From NCBI RefSeq assembly GCF_964355755.1, contig NC_092673.1:501001-565000 (forward strand): 64,000 bases of DNA, given 5' to 3'. Below are positions 13,447 to 24,904 of this stretch, one piece after another. Every line of letters begins with the position of its first letter. Positions within the stretch are counted from its first letter, which is position 1. The notes beneath the pieces are model-generated. The model was not told the origin of the DNA. It was given only the letters and a program-made list of their open reading frames with translations, and searched no databases. This stretch comes from Antedon mediterranea. Lineage: Eukaryota > Echinodermata > Crinoidea > Comatulida > Antedonidae. The position numbers were made by a program, and so were the translations under genes.

Positions 13447-13511
13447 TGTTTTCTTGTAGAATATGTTTGTAGACATCTACTATCCGATTGGTAGAAGGTA
13501 ATGACCTGTAC
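13447..13511 (-). CDS. Candidate minus-strand exon, unknown gene
   Basis: Read on the minus strand, an acceptor TATAAG is followed by 65 nt open in one frame (peptide core LPSTNRIVDVYKHILQEN) and a donor ACA|GTAAGT. Entry phase is 2 and exit phase is 1, which fits the entry phase of the candidate exon at 11434-11475. The product is not recognised and the acceptor has a poor pyrimidine tract. Confidence 0.25.
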
Positions 13512-13865
13512 CTTATAATGATTGTGAACCAAAGTCCAAGGTTCAATAGCAAAGTTGGCACAACTCTACAGAGATCAATCATATAATTAGCATTAATTAA
13601 ACAAGGCTTGATGTTGTGCAATAGCAATAAACATATTTGTAAAATACTCAACTGTAATTAAAATATTAATTTGTCTAATAAACTTTAAAATATTTAACAA
13701 TAATGGAATTAAAATAAAATATGTCTAAAAAGTTTAAAATATTATACATTATTATATACAAGCAAATTTAATCAAACTTTATATGATTAAAATAATCATT
13801 CATTTTAATTTGGTAATAGATTAATAATAATTATCATTTATTTACTAAAATTAAGTAAAAAATGT

Positions 13866-13965
13866 TTCATACCTCATATGTGCAAGGAAGTCACAATATT
13901 GACCATTCTGACTTGTTATCTATCTGCTACTTGGACTTGGTCACATCACTAAGAAACTCGGAGGA
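13866..13965 (-). other. Exon-like block, copy A of a diverged duplication
   Basis: This block and the one at 14044-14142 are diverged copies (shared core CACAATATTG, then ATCTGCTACTTGGA and TTGGTCACA). On the minus strand each is preceded by a pyrimidine-rich tract ending CGAG and followed by GAG|GTA. All frames of copy A contain stops, so if transcribed it would be untranslated. Confidence 0.35.
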
Positions 13966-14043
13966 AAAAAATAAATAGTAATATTAAATACAGTAAATTC
14001 AAATCACCTATCATTTATTTATTAATATTAAGAAGTGAGGCTA

Positions 14044-14142
14044 CCTCACATGTGCAGAAAGAAATCACAATATTGTCCATACTCACTTATCAACAATCTG
14101 CTACTTGGATTGGTCACAAGGCCCATCAGTAAAATTCTCGAA
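14044..14142 (-). other. Exon-like block, copy B of a diverged duplication
   Basis: This is the second copy of the block at 13866-13965, about 178 bp away. One minus-strand frame is open (ILLMGLVTNPSSRLL and on) but stops at the last codon before GAG|GTAGCC. The pair could be alternative 5' exons or simply a duplicated non-coding segment. Confidence 0.35.
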
Positions 14143-15073
14143 AAAAAAAATATATATATATTAGTAGGGATATGAAAATCATCTATAATGTATCTAATAA
14201 ACATAAGTAGGAATGCAGTTCCCATGAAGTACAATATCAACACAATTTTATTTTTTGTATTCAGTTGGCCATTTTAAAAAGGTGTATAAAAAAAAAATGA
14301 GTGATAGCAAGCAAAATTGTGTTTACAAATTAATGTCAAAACAAAATTACTTTCACACACTGCCAGTCGTCAAGGTAACACTGACAACATAGTACCCCAT
14401 GTGTCTACTAAGATAACCAGTATATTATAACACAGGAAACATCCACACAGCACATTAAACCAAATATACTTAATAATGTTACTCACGTATCAAACGTATC
14501 ATGTCATGCAATTACAAAATATGCAATAGCCAATGTACGCATGTAACTAAATAAATAATTTGACCACAGGGTAGATGCACACGTTTAACAGATAATCAAA
14601 AAGCAGACAAACTTGTAATTATTGACCAGGTTGTGTGGTTAATCTAATGTACACATGTGGTGACAAACAAACTGATTTGTTACTTATGCTTATTATGAAA
14701 ACATTACAACTCATTAAAACATATTCTTCTAAGAACTGTAATAGGCTCCTTAACCAAATTATTCTCATTCAAAATGATCAACCCCTACGAAAAGCACTAT
14801 GATCAGTGGCTGGGAGGTTCTAAATGTGTAAGGTTTGTTTAGCCTCATTTCAGCATGACATGTGGAACACAGAAGGCAACAAGCATGCAGAGAGGGCAGA
14901 GAGGGGGAGGGTTTGGAAGAAGAAAATTTGGTATAAGACATGACATTAGGATCAGCTCTTGGAGTTATATTAAATTTGATCTGAGTGAGAGATAAATATG
15001 AATTTAATTTATAGTGTCTTAACTGAAAAATACTTTATTTTTAGTTTCAATTCAATGTTTGGCATGCGTCACA

Positions 15074-15205
15074 ATGGATGAAACCAATTTTGAAAAGGTT
15101 CATTGGAGATTTGAGCCTAAGATAGAAAGTGTTGATATGAAAGATCTTGCATCAAGTGAAAAGTATACCGCAATAAAAGGCATTAGGGCTGCCAAACTGA
15201 AACAG
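15074..15205 (+). CDS. Orphan coding-exon candidate, 44 codons
   Basis: ATG at 15074 opens 44 codons to a consensus donor CAG|GTAAGG at 15205/15206; the frame closes eight codons into the would-be intron. An acceptor-like TTTTTAG lies at about 15,042. The peptide (starting MDETNFEKVHWRFEP and ending IRAAKLKQ) has a coding-like composition, but I do not recognise it. The next plus-strand coding exon, at 17901, has its own ATG and an in-frame stop before it, so this exon does not obviously join the MIF4G gene. It may be a first exon whose partners I missed, or a remnant. Confidence 0.35.
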
Positions 15206-15678
15206 GTAAGGGGTTTCCTAAGGAGCTGACTTCATGAAAATAACAATTGGAGCTGGGCAAGACTGGTGGTTGTGGAAACCTCTGAGGGGTTCTAAGGAGA
15301 AAGCAAGCTACGTACTGCACAACAATTGGGGATCACATTTGGATTTATGTTTATAAGGAATGCTAAAGTACTTATACACTACAAAATGTTAGAATACAAA
15401 GGGTTTATAAAGAGATTGTCTCTGCACCGACAATAATTGTCACGGCAGTTTTCCTACATAAAAAGTTCTAAAAGTGCTACCTTTAGAATATTGTTGGCAT
15501 TACTACAACATGTATTTGAGGTAAAAAAAAAAGGTAAAAGAACAACCAAAAAGACAAAAGACAAGAAGCTATTCCAGTTTTCCTTAGGTATGTTTTCAAA
15601 ATGAATACTTTTAGAATTGGATTGGGAATTCAAGAACTTTCAGTTGTATACAAAAAAGGTATGAAGTGATTGGGTATT

Positions 15679-16946
15679 AGGCCAAATAAAAAAAAATACT
15701 TGTTAAGCGTCACACCCTCATCAATTTTCAGGGGCGGGGGGACGGTTTTTTTTTTTTTTTTTTTTTACTTTTTATGGAGGTATAATTTTGCGCGATGGAC
15801 GTTTTGGCCCACTTTTTTTTAGGACGAAACGTCAAACTTTTAAAATGCGAAACAGAACAAAATTGACTATGTATGAAATATTATTGCCGATGACAAAATT
15901 GAGTTTTGTATTGTTTATATCCAGACGTAATTAAAACATTAAATTTAATTGCCACCGAGCGAAATTGTAGGCCCTAGGCTAATCCGTCCAAGCTGCCACC
16001 CCCGCCTCACTCATCGGCGGCCATGGTCCGCCGTCTCTCGCTCGACTCATCTATCCAGGAAATTCCCTATCGCGAGAAGCATGATGTTGGTCTCAATAAT
16101 ACTAAATTATAGTGGGCTGATTTTGAAAACAGCTTACGGCATTTCTTAAGTGAATTTTTATTCAACGTATTCATTCTTCTTTGATGAATCCGTTGCCAAT
16201 TGCTGTGTAAATCAGTATTTAAAGTTGTGATGCGAAAAGTGTGTGTAATTATTCCACAGGTAAACCAGGCATAAGAAAACGCATCGCCGGGCCCATCGCC
16301 CAACAGGACCCTCGTGGTGTGCCGATCTCGAGCGCGAGATCATCGTAAACAAAATTGGTAGAGTCCATTATGTATGGGGTGTTTCCTATTTACGAACCTA
16401 TAAAAAACGCGTTTCGACCACTGTGTAGGCAAAATATTTATTTCAGTAATCCCTAAATTGATAATCGTGTATTCTATCACGTGACTGATGATGTAATCCT
16501 CAGCGACGTACTAAATGCACGTGATTTAATGTGTTGGGGAAAAAGCTTGCTGTTTACCACACATGATTCGCGGTGCTATTCGCGTTTCCTTGACGTAAAT
16601 CGGCGGCGTGTAAATGAAACAATTGTTTTCACCAAATTGCCGTTGTCGACATAGAGCGATCGGTGGCTAGCTAGCGTGGCTAAGCTAAGAAGTACGTATT
16701 TTTCAAAAATTACACCAGCCTAGCAAACATTTGCTAGTTTTGAAATTTTCAACTAGCAATTATAAAGAATCTACTAGCAAAATGCTAGTTTGCTAGCGTG
16801 AATTTTGAGCCCTGCTCTGGAGCTGGGCCGGGCCGCTAAACTTTCCGTTGTATATGGGTAAAAAAAAAATAAAAATAAAAAGAGAGGCGGCTGGATAATC
16901 AGGAGCGGGCGGTGACGCTTAACAAGTATGTTTTTTTATTTGGCCT
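15679..16946. mobile_element. 1.27-kb DNA-transposon-like element with ~37-bp inverted repeats and TATT target duplication
   Basis: The left end AGGCCAAATAAA and, after an A-run, ATACTTGTTAAGCGTCAC are mirrored at the right as GTGACGCTTAACAAGTAT, T-run, TTTATTTGGCCT. Both sides are flanked by TATT (15675-15678 and 16947-16950), consistent with a 4-bp target duplication. The interior is GC/CpG-richer than the flanks, holds a poly-T run at ~15747-15766 and a patch of CTAGCAAA-type repeats (~16720-16790), and shows no transposase-like frame. It is probably non-autonomous. Confidence 0.75.
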
Positions 16947-16950
16947 TATT

Positions 16951-17900
16951 GAAAATCGTGTAGGCCTAGAATATATGGTATTGCATTGAGTAAAGATTGA
17001 ATTTATAAACACAAATTTGGTTCACAGCATGGTTTTGATTCTTCCTGGAATATAACAAAATTAATTGGTAAACTAGGACTACTATTTATAATTTATCATG
17101 TACTCTCTTACACTTCTTGTATTGTTTTATATTCATACAGTATTTCGAAAGTTGCGCTCGATTTTTTAAAGAACAGAAATGAACTACCCCCTCTATAATT
17201 GTTTATTATGAGAGGCTTGGAAAATTGTTTTTACTCCGGGGCAGAGAACACAGAGGTGGTACAATCAATGGACTCCCTAGGCCTAGCTAGTAAGCCTAGC
17301 CTAATTGTACTCTAACATATTTTCTTAAATATAGTTTGCCTGGTGCGAAAGTGCATAATAAATGTATTGTAATTGAAAATGAACAGTTCTTATCTAGGTA
17401 TCATTGCCTTTTAGCCTTCCCACATATCATGCACGTAAACCAAAGATTTTATGACGTAAACACAAAGCACGTTGTAGATATTGCATTCTTACGATGCGGG
17501 CGTCCTTTATCTATTAACATGGCGCGCTGCTGCAGCATTTTACATACATTAGTATAAAATATAATGTGTCATTTTAGATTTCCACACCAGTACAGTAGCC
17601 ACAGTATTTATTACTTCGTTTGATTTCATAAAAGAGTTACTACAGAGTATAATTAATGATACTTATACAATGTTGTGTATGTAGAAAAGAGCATAAATAG
17701 GTTTTTATAATAACGGCGTTGGCGTTCCATACCTCATTACGCTTTCACTGTATTTTAAAATTGTGTTTGTGTGCGAACGATGATCTGAAAGAACTATTTT
17801 TGTAAGTTATTCTAAAAAAAGACCGTTCGGGGACAGTGATTAGCGTGATCTGGTATCTTTAACGCCAAGGCCTAGAGAACCAATACAAACAACATATTAA
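16951..17900 (+). other. Promoter-side intergenic sequence of the MIF4G gene
   Basis: No supported exon lies here. The open stretch at 17336-17557 has no splice context and looks like chance. The 5' leader of the MIF4G gene must lie in the last part; sequence directly before the ATG is AT-rich with no obvious TATA box. Confidence 0.4.
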
Positions 17901-20900
17901 ATGGACAGAGGTCGTGGAAGAGGGGCAAGCAAGGCTTCATACAATGGTTCCCAGCCTAGAGTCCAACAAAGCAATGTGCTCAGAGGTAAACAACATGTTT
18001 TGATTCAATTTGATTTTAAATGTTAAGGTCGTAATATAACAAATATGGAGTTAAAATACAAGTCAGGTGCGAGAAGAAAACTACAGTATTGTAACTTTTA
18101 TTTAGTAAATTTTTCTTATAAAATATGAATTTCAGTACTAGCCTACTAGTTAGTAGGGTGTGTGACCGAAACGGCCGCCGACTGAAACGGCCGCCGACTG
18201 AAACGGCCGCCAACATTTTCTATGGGACGCCAATACAGTATTATAAACGTACAGTAAAGCCTATGAAACCATGATGGAGGAACAAATAAATGAAACCAAC
18301 CAATATATGTTTAAGAATAAAATCAAAGAATAAACGTATTTTTTTAGTTAAGTTTTTATTAGAATAATGGATTGTTTATTATAATAATTCACCATTCTGA
18401 ATTTATTTAACGTATTCAAACAAATACTGTATCAATTATTGAAGTTGAAATAGGCAAAACAGTCGGCGGCCGTTTTTAATAATATTATAATATTTAATGT
18501 AATGTAAAATAAAAATAATGATAATTAAAAACATCTATCTGTTAATATTTATTAAGTCACATACGTCTAAAATCAGTTCAATCTGAAAAAAAAGTAAAAC
18601 AATTGTATTAAACCACACGTCGTTTTGATTACACGTTGTTGACAAACGGCACACGCGGCGTTTCATACATTCAATTGTGTTTTAATTGGCGGCCGTTTCA
18701 GTCGGCGGCCGTTTCGGCTGTAAACCAGTACGCCTAGTAGTTCTATCTAGGCTAGGCCTAGGCCTACATAGCTAGTAGGACTCTGTATGTGTAGTGTAGT
18801 ATATAAATATTATGTTTGTAATTCTAAATATTAATCATGCATCTGATAAAAAAGTTTACTATTTGTAATGTGTAGGTCTTGGACGGGGAAGTTTTTCAAA
18901 TCAGGATGAGAGCATACCATCAAATTCTGAAGGATCAGGCACAACAGATTATGATGATACAAGTGAATATACCTCCATGAGTGAATCAAGTTCTGGACAT
19001 AGCACTGGACAATTTAAACAATGTTTCATTTCACCACAATCTTTACCATTTGTTGAGTGTGTCGATTCCAGCCAGAATCAGTTAAATCAGCCGTTTGTGA
19101 GAGGTTTTGGGGATGATGAACCAACAATATGCAGCAGTATTGCAATGGGAAGAGGAGAGGCAATCCTCAATGGGAAAACTAGCTTAACTCGAAATGCTAA
19201 AGGGCCTACGATTCAAATCGAAAACAAGACCCCTCAAAGTTTTACAAAGCAACCAGATACTGTAAGAAAGGGATTTGATCAAAAAACATTTGTACAACAA
19301 GATGTTCAAAAGCATTTGCCACAGCCTCATAATCTACCTCCTCCAATCAATGAATGGCAAGGCTTTCCATATAATGAACTAAGAAACTACTCTAGACAAC
19401 AACATCAGATGACACAAGAATTGCGAATTCAGAAAAATAGTCCAAGTTGTAACGACGCTCAGACGGCTAGTTTAGGTGCTACACATCAACATCAAGTTAT
19501 ACAACGACTACCAAGTCATGCACATAAACATTCTGCCATGAACCAGTGGCATGGTTTTTCTCGTAATACCCAGGGACAGTCCATTTCTGAAAGCAAGCCA
19601 ACATCTAAACAATTCCTAGAAGAAACTCAGAATACTGTTATTGGAGAACAAATTTTCAATTGTTCTCCAGCTGTCCAACCACCTAATAATATTGAAAAAC
19701 AATTTAGACAACAGCCAATGAACTTTTCACAGGGAGATATTAAACCATCAACAGCCAATAATACAGAGGATTTGAATGACTTGTTGATATGTGATGACTT
19801 GGGTGGAGGTTTTGGTATGGACTTGACATCAGAAGACAGGGATACAGTACAAAGGAAGGGATTCAATCATGTATCTCCTCATTCTGTACAGAATTTTAAA
19901 GAAATACCACCACAATCATTCCCTAAAAGGTCAACTACTTCACCAAATGTTCCAGATTCGAATACTTCAGTTTTGGCAAGGCATTCTCCAAAGAATAGCC
20001 CTGTCAATCAGTTCATAGCAAATACATCACCAAATCCTCCTACTGATGCAAACAGACATCAAGATACAAAGCTTGTTACAGTATTACCAAGAAAATCATT
20101 GCAATATGAACATCAGAAGCAGTCTGTGTCATATCAGCCAGTGAAAAATAGAGGGGCATCTTATACAGATAGTACAGGGCAAGTATGGGTTGCACCATCT
20201 GTAGGACCGAACCAACAACCTCAAGAATCGTGGCGAAAGTCTCCTAACCAAGGTAACTGGAGGAATAATCAATGGGGAGGTCATCAAGGAAATGCAAGAA
20301 ATTATTCTGGTAACTGGAAAAATATGGAACCAAATCAAGAAGGTGGTAACTGGAGAGCTCCGTCTAATCAAAGACCAGTTAACTGGAATAATCAATCCGA
20401 ACAGAGGCAAGGGCACTGGAATAAACCGTCAAATGATAGAACAGCAAGTAACTGGAGAACACAAAATACACCAGTTAAAGCTCCAGCTCCAGATAAGTTA
20501 ACTATGGAACAAATGAAGAATGAGTTTGAATGGCAGAGGTTCAAAGTTGTTCGTAAAGTGAAAAAGGTATAACAAAACATATTTTATATTACTTTCTTAA
20601 CTGTGAGTCTTAATGTTTAATCAATAAAACGTTGTTTTACAAAACTATTCAATAATTTGCAAACCACATCATGTTCCTTGTGATTTTATTTCAGGCTATC
20701 TCTACTGTTATGATGGATGAAGTGAAAACTAAAGCAAAGGAGATTTCAGATATCCTGGAAGGTGGTATGTTCAGTTTATATTAGAGATCTTCCAATTTAC
20801 GACCATCTTGAAACAAGTTAGACCATGTCAATTCAATGTGTGTAGAAGAAAAGTTGAGACTACAGTATTCCTTGGCAGATTTTTTATTTTAAATCCAGAA

Positions 20901-23900
20901 AACGTCTGATGACACATCCATGTGTAGCTCCTTAATCCTCACAAATTCAAAAGCTCTCTATTTTATTAATAACTAAGAATGCTTATTTGACATCCAAATT
21001 ATTAAATTGTTACTGTAAAAATTTGTATTTAGAAAAAAAATTCAATTTTTATAATTTCAGAAACAACCCGTCTCGCTTCATTTCCTGCTACATGGCCTAA
21101 AGAACGACATGTCGCATTGGAGGAAATTCTTGATAAAGCAGTACAAGATGAGGAATTCAGACCAATAGCTGGGCACCTAATAAGAGAGATATATGGTATT
21201 AGTAATACATGTTATTCTAGCAAACTTGGAGTGGAGCTGTAGCTTGGTGGTTAACATGCTTCCCTTCCAATCCCAAGGTCCAGGGTTCAATCTGGATCTA
21301 TTGCCATGGTTGTACAACTCACAACTCTTTCAACTCCACTCCCTATACCTCAAAGGAGACTTAGTTTATAAGCATGATAAATTATAAAATATATAGTAAA
21401 TATATCCATGCTGTAATAGGCAAGTTACTTGCTGTTGGATGCGTATGAAAAAAAGCATTGTAGTTACAGTAACTCTTAAATCAAGTGCTTCTTTACTGCT
21501 TTTCCTCTCAAAAACCGATTAGAAGGGTATTATTTGAACTTTGAGGCCAATAGTTCTGAAGAAGTGCTATTACTGTAAGTAAAGTATAAACCTGTAATCT
21601 CTTTTATATAGAGTTAAAACCAGACCGATTTAAAGAAATAATGCATGAGGTGTTGTTAAAGAAAGAACCAGAGTATGTTAAGGTATTGTTTGTAGATTCA
21701 ATTATTTTATATACCTGATAGTTACCCTTAAGGTGTTATAGCAAAACAGCAGATTTTATTTGGAAGATATAAAAAGACCAATTATTGATATGTAAACACC
21801 CTACTATAGACCAGTCGCTGCTATGGACAGCATTTTACTTTTTATATTTATAATAATTAAAATCCACATTGTTTCTTTAGGTATCAACTGCAGCAAATAG
21901 TGGCAAGGTTAGGATGTCATACTGTTCTTACTTAAGTTCTGTGTTGTCTGCATCGGGTACTGAGAGCGAGGACAACAAGTTCAATGCAAATGTTGCTAGT
22001 GTTATAATACGGTTGATACAGCGTTGGCTATACTTTGATATTAAGGTATGTAGATAGAATTATGAAAATAAAGATTGTGAATATGTATCTAGCATTATTG
22101 CCATAATTAATTTAATAGACAGGTGTTTTAAATCATTTTGGCACGCTCCATACTTAGATTAATTTTTTTTTAGGGAAACCACACAGATATGGAAGAATAT
22201 CTAACGGTACTTTGTGATTGTCTTACTATTCTTGTAAAGCTGCTTCTGCCTCATCTAAGCACTGATCAACAAAAGAAGGTCTTTAACCTTATTAAAGACA
22301 AAGCCTTGTCAAGTGCACAAAGGTAAACCTAAACACTTTACTTATCAACACACTTTTTTTTTCTTTGTTTGCAAGATAATGTCCTAACAGACTACGCCTA
22401 AAAATAATATGATTAAATCTCCAGTAATCTTTATCTTCCATATGGGTCTCTGTTGATCTACAAATATTTACAAATATTTCACTCAGTTTCTGAGTGATAA
22501 AGCTTGGTTCCCACTAGGATGCAAGGCAATGACAGCGAGTTGACCAATCACAAGCGACAGTTGGAATAATCCATCGCCTGTGATTGATCAATTACTTGTT
22601 GTTGTGTCTTAGTGGGAACTAAGCATTAGTTTGTTTATTAACAAGGTGATGCATTATTGAGGTTATGTGGAAATTAGAGATACAAGAAACTTCATTTGTC
22701 TTTGTGAAAAACAAAAATATTTACGAACTGTACGTTAAGAAAAAACAGTTAAGGTAATTGATATTCTATTCTTTATTTTAACAGAACAATAAAGTTAAGT
22801 ATGTTGAATCTGCTGTTACAATGGAGCAGTGGCTGGAAGGATGATTTATTTTACGTGAATTATCTTTATGATCCAGACACGAGTGAAGCACTCATGAAAG
22901 TTAACAAACCATCTGCAAATAGTTCCGTCTCCAACAAAGATAGTGACGCAGCTATTAATTCTGAAGTGTCCGATAATAACGATGCAGAACGTAGTGATAT
23001 TAATGTTGTAGGTAGTGCTACTGATGTTTCCAATATGCTTGCCAAACCTGAAGAAGAGTCTGCACAAAAATCTAGTGATGTTGAGATTAAACCTGGTGCT
23101 AATGTAATTAAATCCTCAAGCACTTCTAACTGGTGGGAGGATGATGTGAAAGTGACTGAAACCAAAGATGAAGAACGGAATACAGAAGCTACAGGGTGGC
23201 ATGAGGAAGAGAGTGTGGAACCAAACAAGAGTTGTGTCCAACGGAATACCGAAGCTACAGAGTGGCATGAGGAAAAGAGTGTGGAACCAAACAAGAGCTA
23301 TGTCCAACAAAAAGGTACCATCGATGATGAAGATAAACCATTCACACCGGTCTTATGATGTACAATTAATTGGTTCACATAGTGCTAACAATAATAATGA
23401 TAAATATTTATTTTCTCATTTTTTTCAAGATGCTATGAGTCACAATGCGAGGTGTTTGAGTGCAACTTAATGCTTTGAGTGCAACTTAATGCTTTGAGTG
23501 CAACTTAATGCTTTGAGTGCAACTTAATGCTAAAATTAGCTTGAATTTGAATTCAAAAAACAATATTTATATTTCTTCTCTTTTATATAATAATTGGATT
23601 TTTGATAAAAGAAGCTAAAGTCTTTTATATCTTTGAGATTTAATTAATGTTTATAGTTAGTTAGTTTTGCATTATTATTTTATACTTGGAGAAATAATGA
23701 TTTACAATATTGTATTAGATTATATTACAAAACATCCTTTATAATCAAATTGTTCATGTGTATATAACATTTGTATGTTTCTAGGCCAGTATGTTTGAAT
23801 ACTAACATGCATGTGACATTACATACACTAATTACAATTAATGATATAAGACATACTTCAGATACCAGCAAGTTTTCAGTGTTTTTAAATACAAAATTTG

Positions 23901-24904
23901 ATATTGTTAAATTCCAAAATTGGAACTCATAATATTTTAATAAACAATTGATTTTATTAAATTTAATTTCCTTATTTTTAAATAAAAATAATGAAGTCCT
24001 CTTAAATAGTTTATTATTTTTTAACCTTTTTAAACTCAATATTGATTTTTTTTACTTAATTTGTAATAATATTTTTGATATTGGTCATTAATTTTTTATT
24101 CAAAACACATCAACTAACTTTAAATACAGCCACTACAGCCAATGGTTGTAGATGATACAATAGGTGGTTGTTGTGGGAATAAATTATTCAAAATTAATAT
24201 AATACAGTTAATGTAACAAATAAATATGAAACTTTTGATTCTAGAAGATAGAATCTAGAAATATTTTTGGAATAATTAAATCATAAAGAAGCAATTTATT
24301 TAGCTTGTTGTTTTAGGAAGTGTGGTTTGTTTGTCCTAATAAAATGTTGTTTTTTTTAAATCATATTTGATCAGCGATTTGTTTGTTTTCATTTCTGGCT
24401 TCAATCACCACTCTCCTATAAGATGGTATCTTATTTTTTATTTCTTTTCTCTAGTTATTCAATTGTATCTGTCCTCCATTCTAATAGGTCATCATTAACG
24501 CAATTCCATTATTGCAATACACTACAACTTTTTTCAATAAATCTTTTATCAAAACTCTACTTTATAATTTTTTCTGTGCTGTCAAATTATTATATAGTTG
24601 CAGAACATTGACACGGGTCCTATAAAGCATTCATTTTATTCATTTACATTATGATTTTGTAATTCTAATTTAAAATCAATGTTCACTTCCAGAAGAAGAG
24701 GCCAAGTGTGAAGAAAACTCATTCTGTGAGCTTTGTCTGAACGAATATATGGATTACATTGCTCAAAATAAACAAGAAGCTGGTGATTGTAGCAACAAAG
24801 AGAACAAAAAACACAAAGAAACATGGCTTCCATTTATAGACAATGGATATATCTATTTGTCATTAACGTCAGAATCTGATGATGCCACATCCGCGATATC
24901 TTAA
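17901..24904 (+). CDS. MIF4G-domain protein, nine coding exons
   Basis: Exons read by splice sites and phase: 17901-17985, 18876-20566, 20695-20764, 21061-21195, 21612-21682, 21881-22045, 22174-22322, 22785-23314, 24693-24904. They sum to 3,108 nt, a 1,035-residue protein. An in-frame TAA lies directly before the start ATG, which supports that start. The N-terminal ~590 residues are disordered, Asn/Gln/Ser-rich, begin with an RGRGRG-type motif and end in tryptophan repeats of NW type (about residues 500-570). Residues ~595-815 are helical and fit a MIF4G fold of the CTIF/PAIP1/MIF4GD kind, ending in a segment with GWKDDLFYVNYLY; the C-terminal tail is acidic. MIF4G domains are helical scaffolds that bind eIF4A, eIF3 or other mRNP factors in the cytoplasm, so a role in translation or mRNA turnover is likely but inferred from fold only. 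Exon 3 could end three bases earlier. The first exon is separated by a 0.9-kb intron carrying a transposon-like insertion. I cannot name the orthologue. Confidence 0.8.
18166..18717. mobile_element. 552-bp element with GC-rich 30-bp inverted ends in MIF4G intron 1
   Basis: The left end CCGAAACGGCCGCCGACTGA continues with further copies of the 16-bp unit CGGCCGCCGACTGAAA; the right end is the exact inverse (GGCGGCCGTTTCAGTCGGCG and on to CCGTTTCGG). A single internal copy occurs at about 18,460-18,478. The interior is AT-rich, without a frame. No target duplication is visible at the borders. It looks like a foldback-type or MITE-like insertion. Confidence 0.65.
21226..21456 (+). mobile_element. 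tRNA-derived SINE, copy 1
   Basis: The head has a tRNA-like B-box region (AGCTTGGTGGTTAACATGCT, then GGTCCAGGGTTCAATC) and the tail ends with GGCAAGTTACTTGCTGTTGG. The same head and tail occur at 45328-45476. It sits in MIF4G intron 4 in the sense direction. Confidence 0.7.
22499..22626. mobile_element. MITE family B, copy 1 (diverged)
   Basis: Ends AGCTTGGTTCCCACTAG and CTTAGTGGGAACTAAGC are inverted repeats; the interior has TTGACCAATCACAAGCGA and an inverted TGTGATTGATCAA. Better copies are at 37218 and 44244. It lies in a MIF4G intron. Confidence 0.8.
23176..23309 (+). repeat. 66-bp in-frame tandem duplication inside MIF4G exon 8
   Basis: Two adjacent copies of a 66-bp unit encode 22-residue repeats beginning RNTEAT and containing WHEE and SVEPNKS. 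The copies differ at a few positions (G/E, E/K, C/Y), so the duplication is not brand new. Length 66 keeps the reading frame. It lies in the acidic tail outside the MIF4G domain. Confidence 0.85.
23315..23358 (+). CDS. Alternative C-terminus of the MIF4G gene by intron retention
   Basis: The donor at 23315 (AAAAAG|GTACCA) is moderate. If it is not used, the frame stays open for 14 codons (ending FTPVL) to a TGA at 23356-23358, giving a 979-residue form. If it is used, phase 1 joins exactly to the exon at 24693-24904, which adds 71 residues with a Cys-containing patch (CEENSFCELC) and ends at TAA 24904. Both forms are compatible with the sequence. The short form would need a 3' end before 24.7 kb, and AATAAA-like hexamers are present around 24.17-24.34 kb. 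Confidence 0.4.
23455..23530. repeat. 19-bp tandem repeat, four copies
   Basis: TTTGAGTGCAACTTAATGC repeats four times without change, about 100 bp after the short-form stop codon of the MIF4G gene, in its last intron or alternative 3' UTR. Confidence 0.95.

Larger units (their letters stand above)
11505..15073. other. AT-rich stretch with few signals
   Basis: Outside the exon candidates at 13.4-14.1 kb I see no coding exon. ACCAGGTCGGTGA-type strings recur at 12,115-12,180 (ACTAGGTCGGTGAG and CCAGGTCGGTGAC), a minor repeat. No MITE ends recognised. Confidence 0.35.

Noticed and set aside
17336-17557. 73-codon plus-strand frame before the MIF4G gene
   Set aside because: No ATG at its stated opening, no splice sites, composition not coding-like.
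22866-23294. 142-codon minus-strand frame
   Set aside because: Antisense to MIF4G exon 8, whose plus frame is phase-linked to its neighbours.
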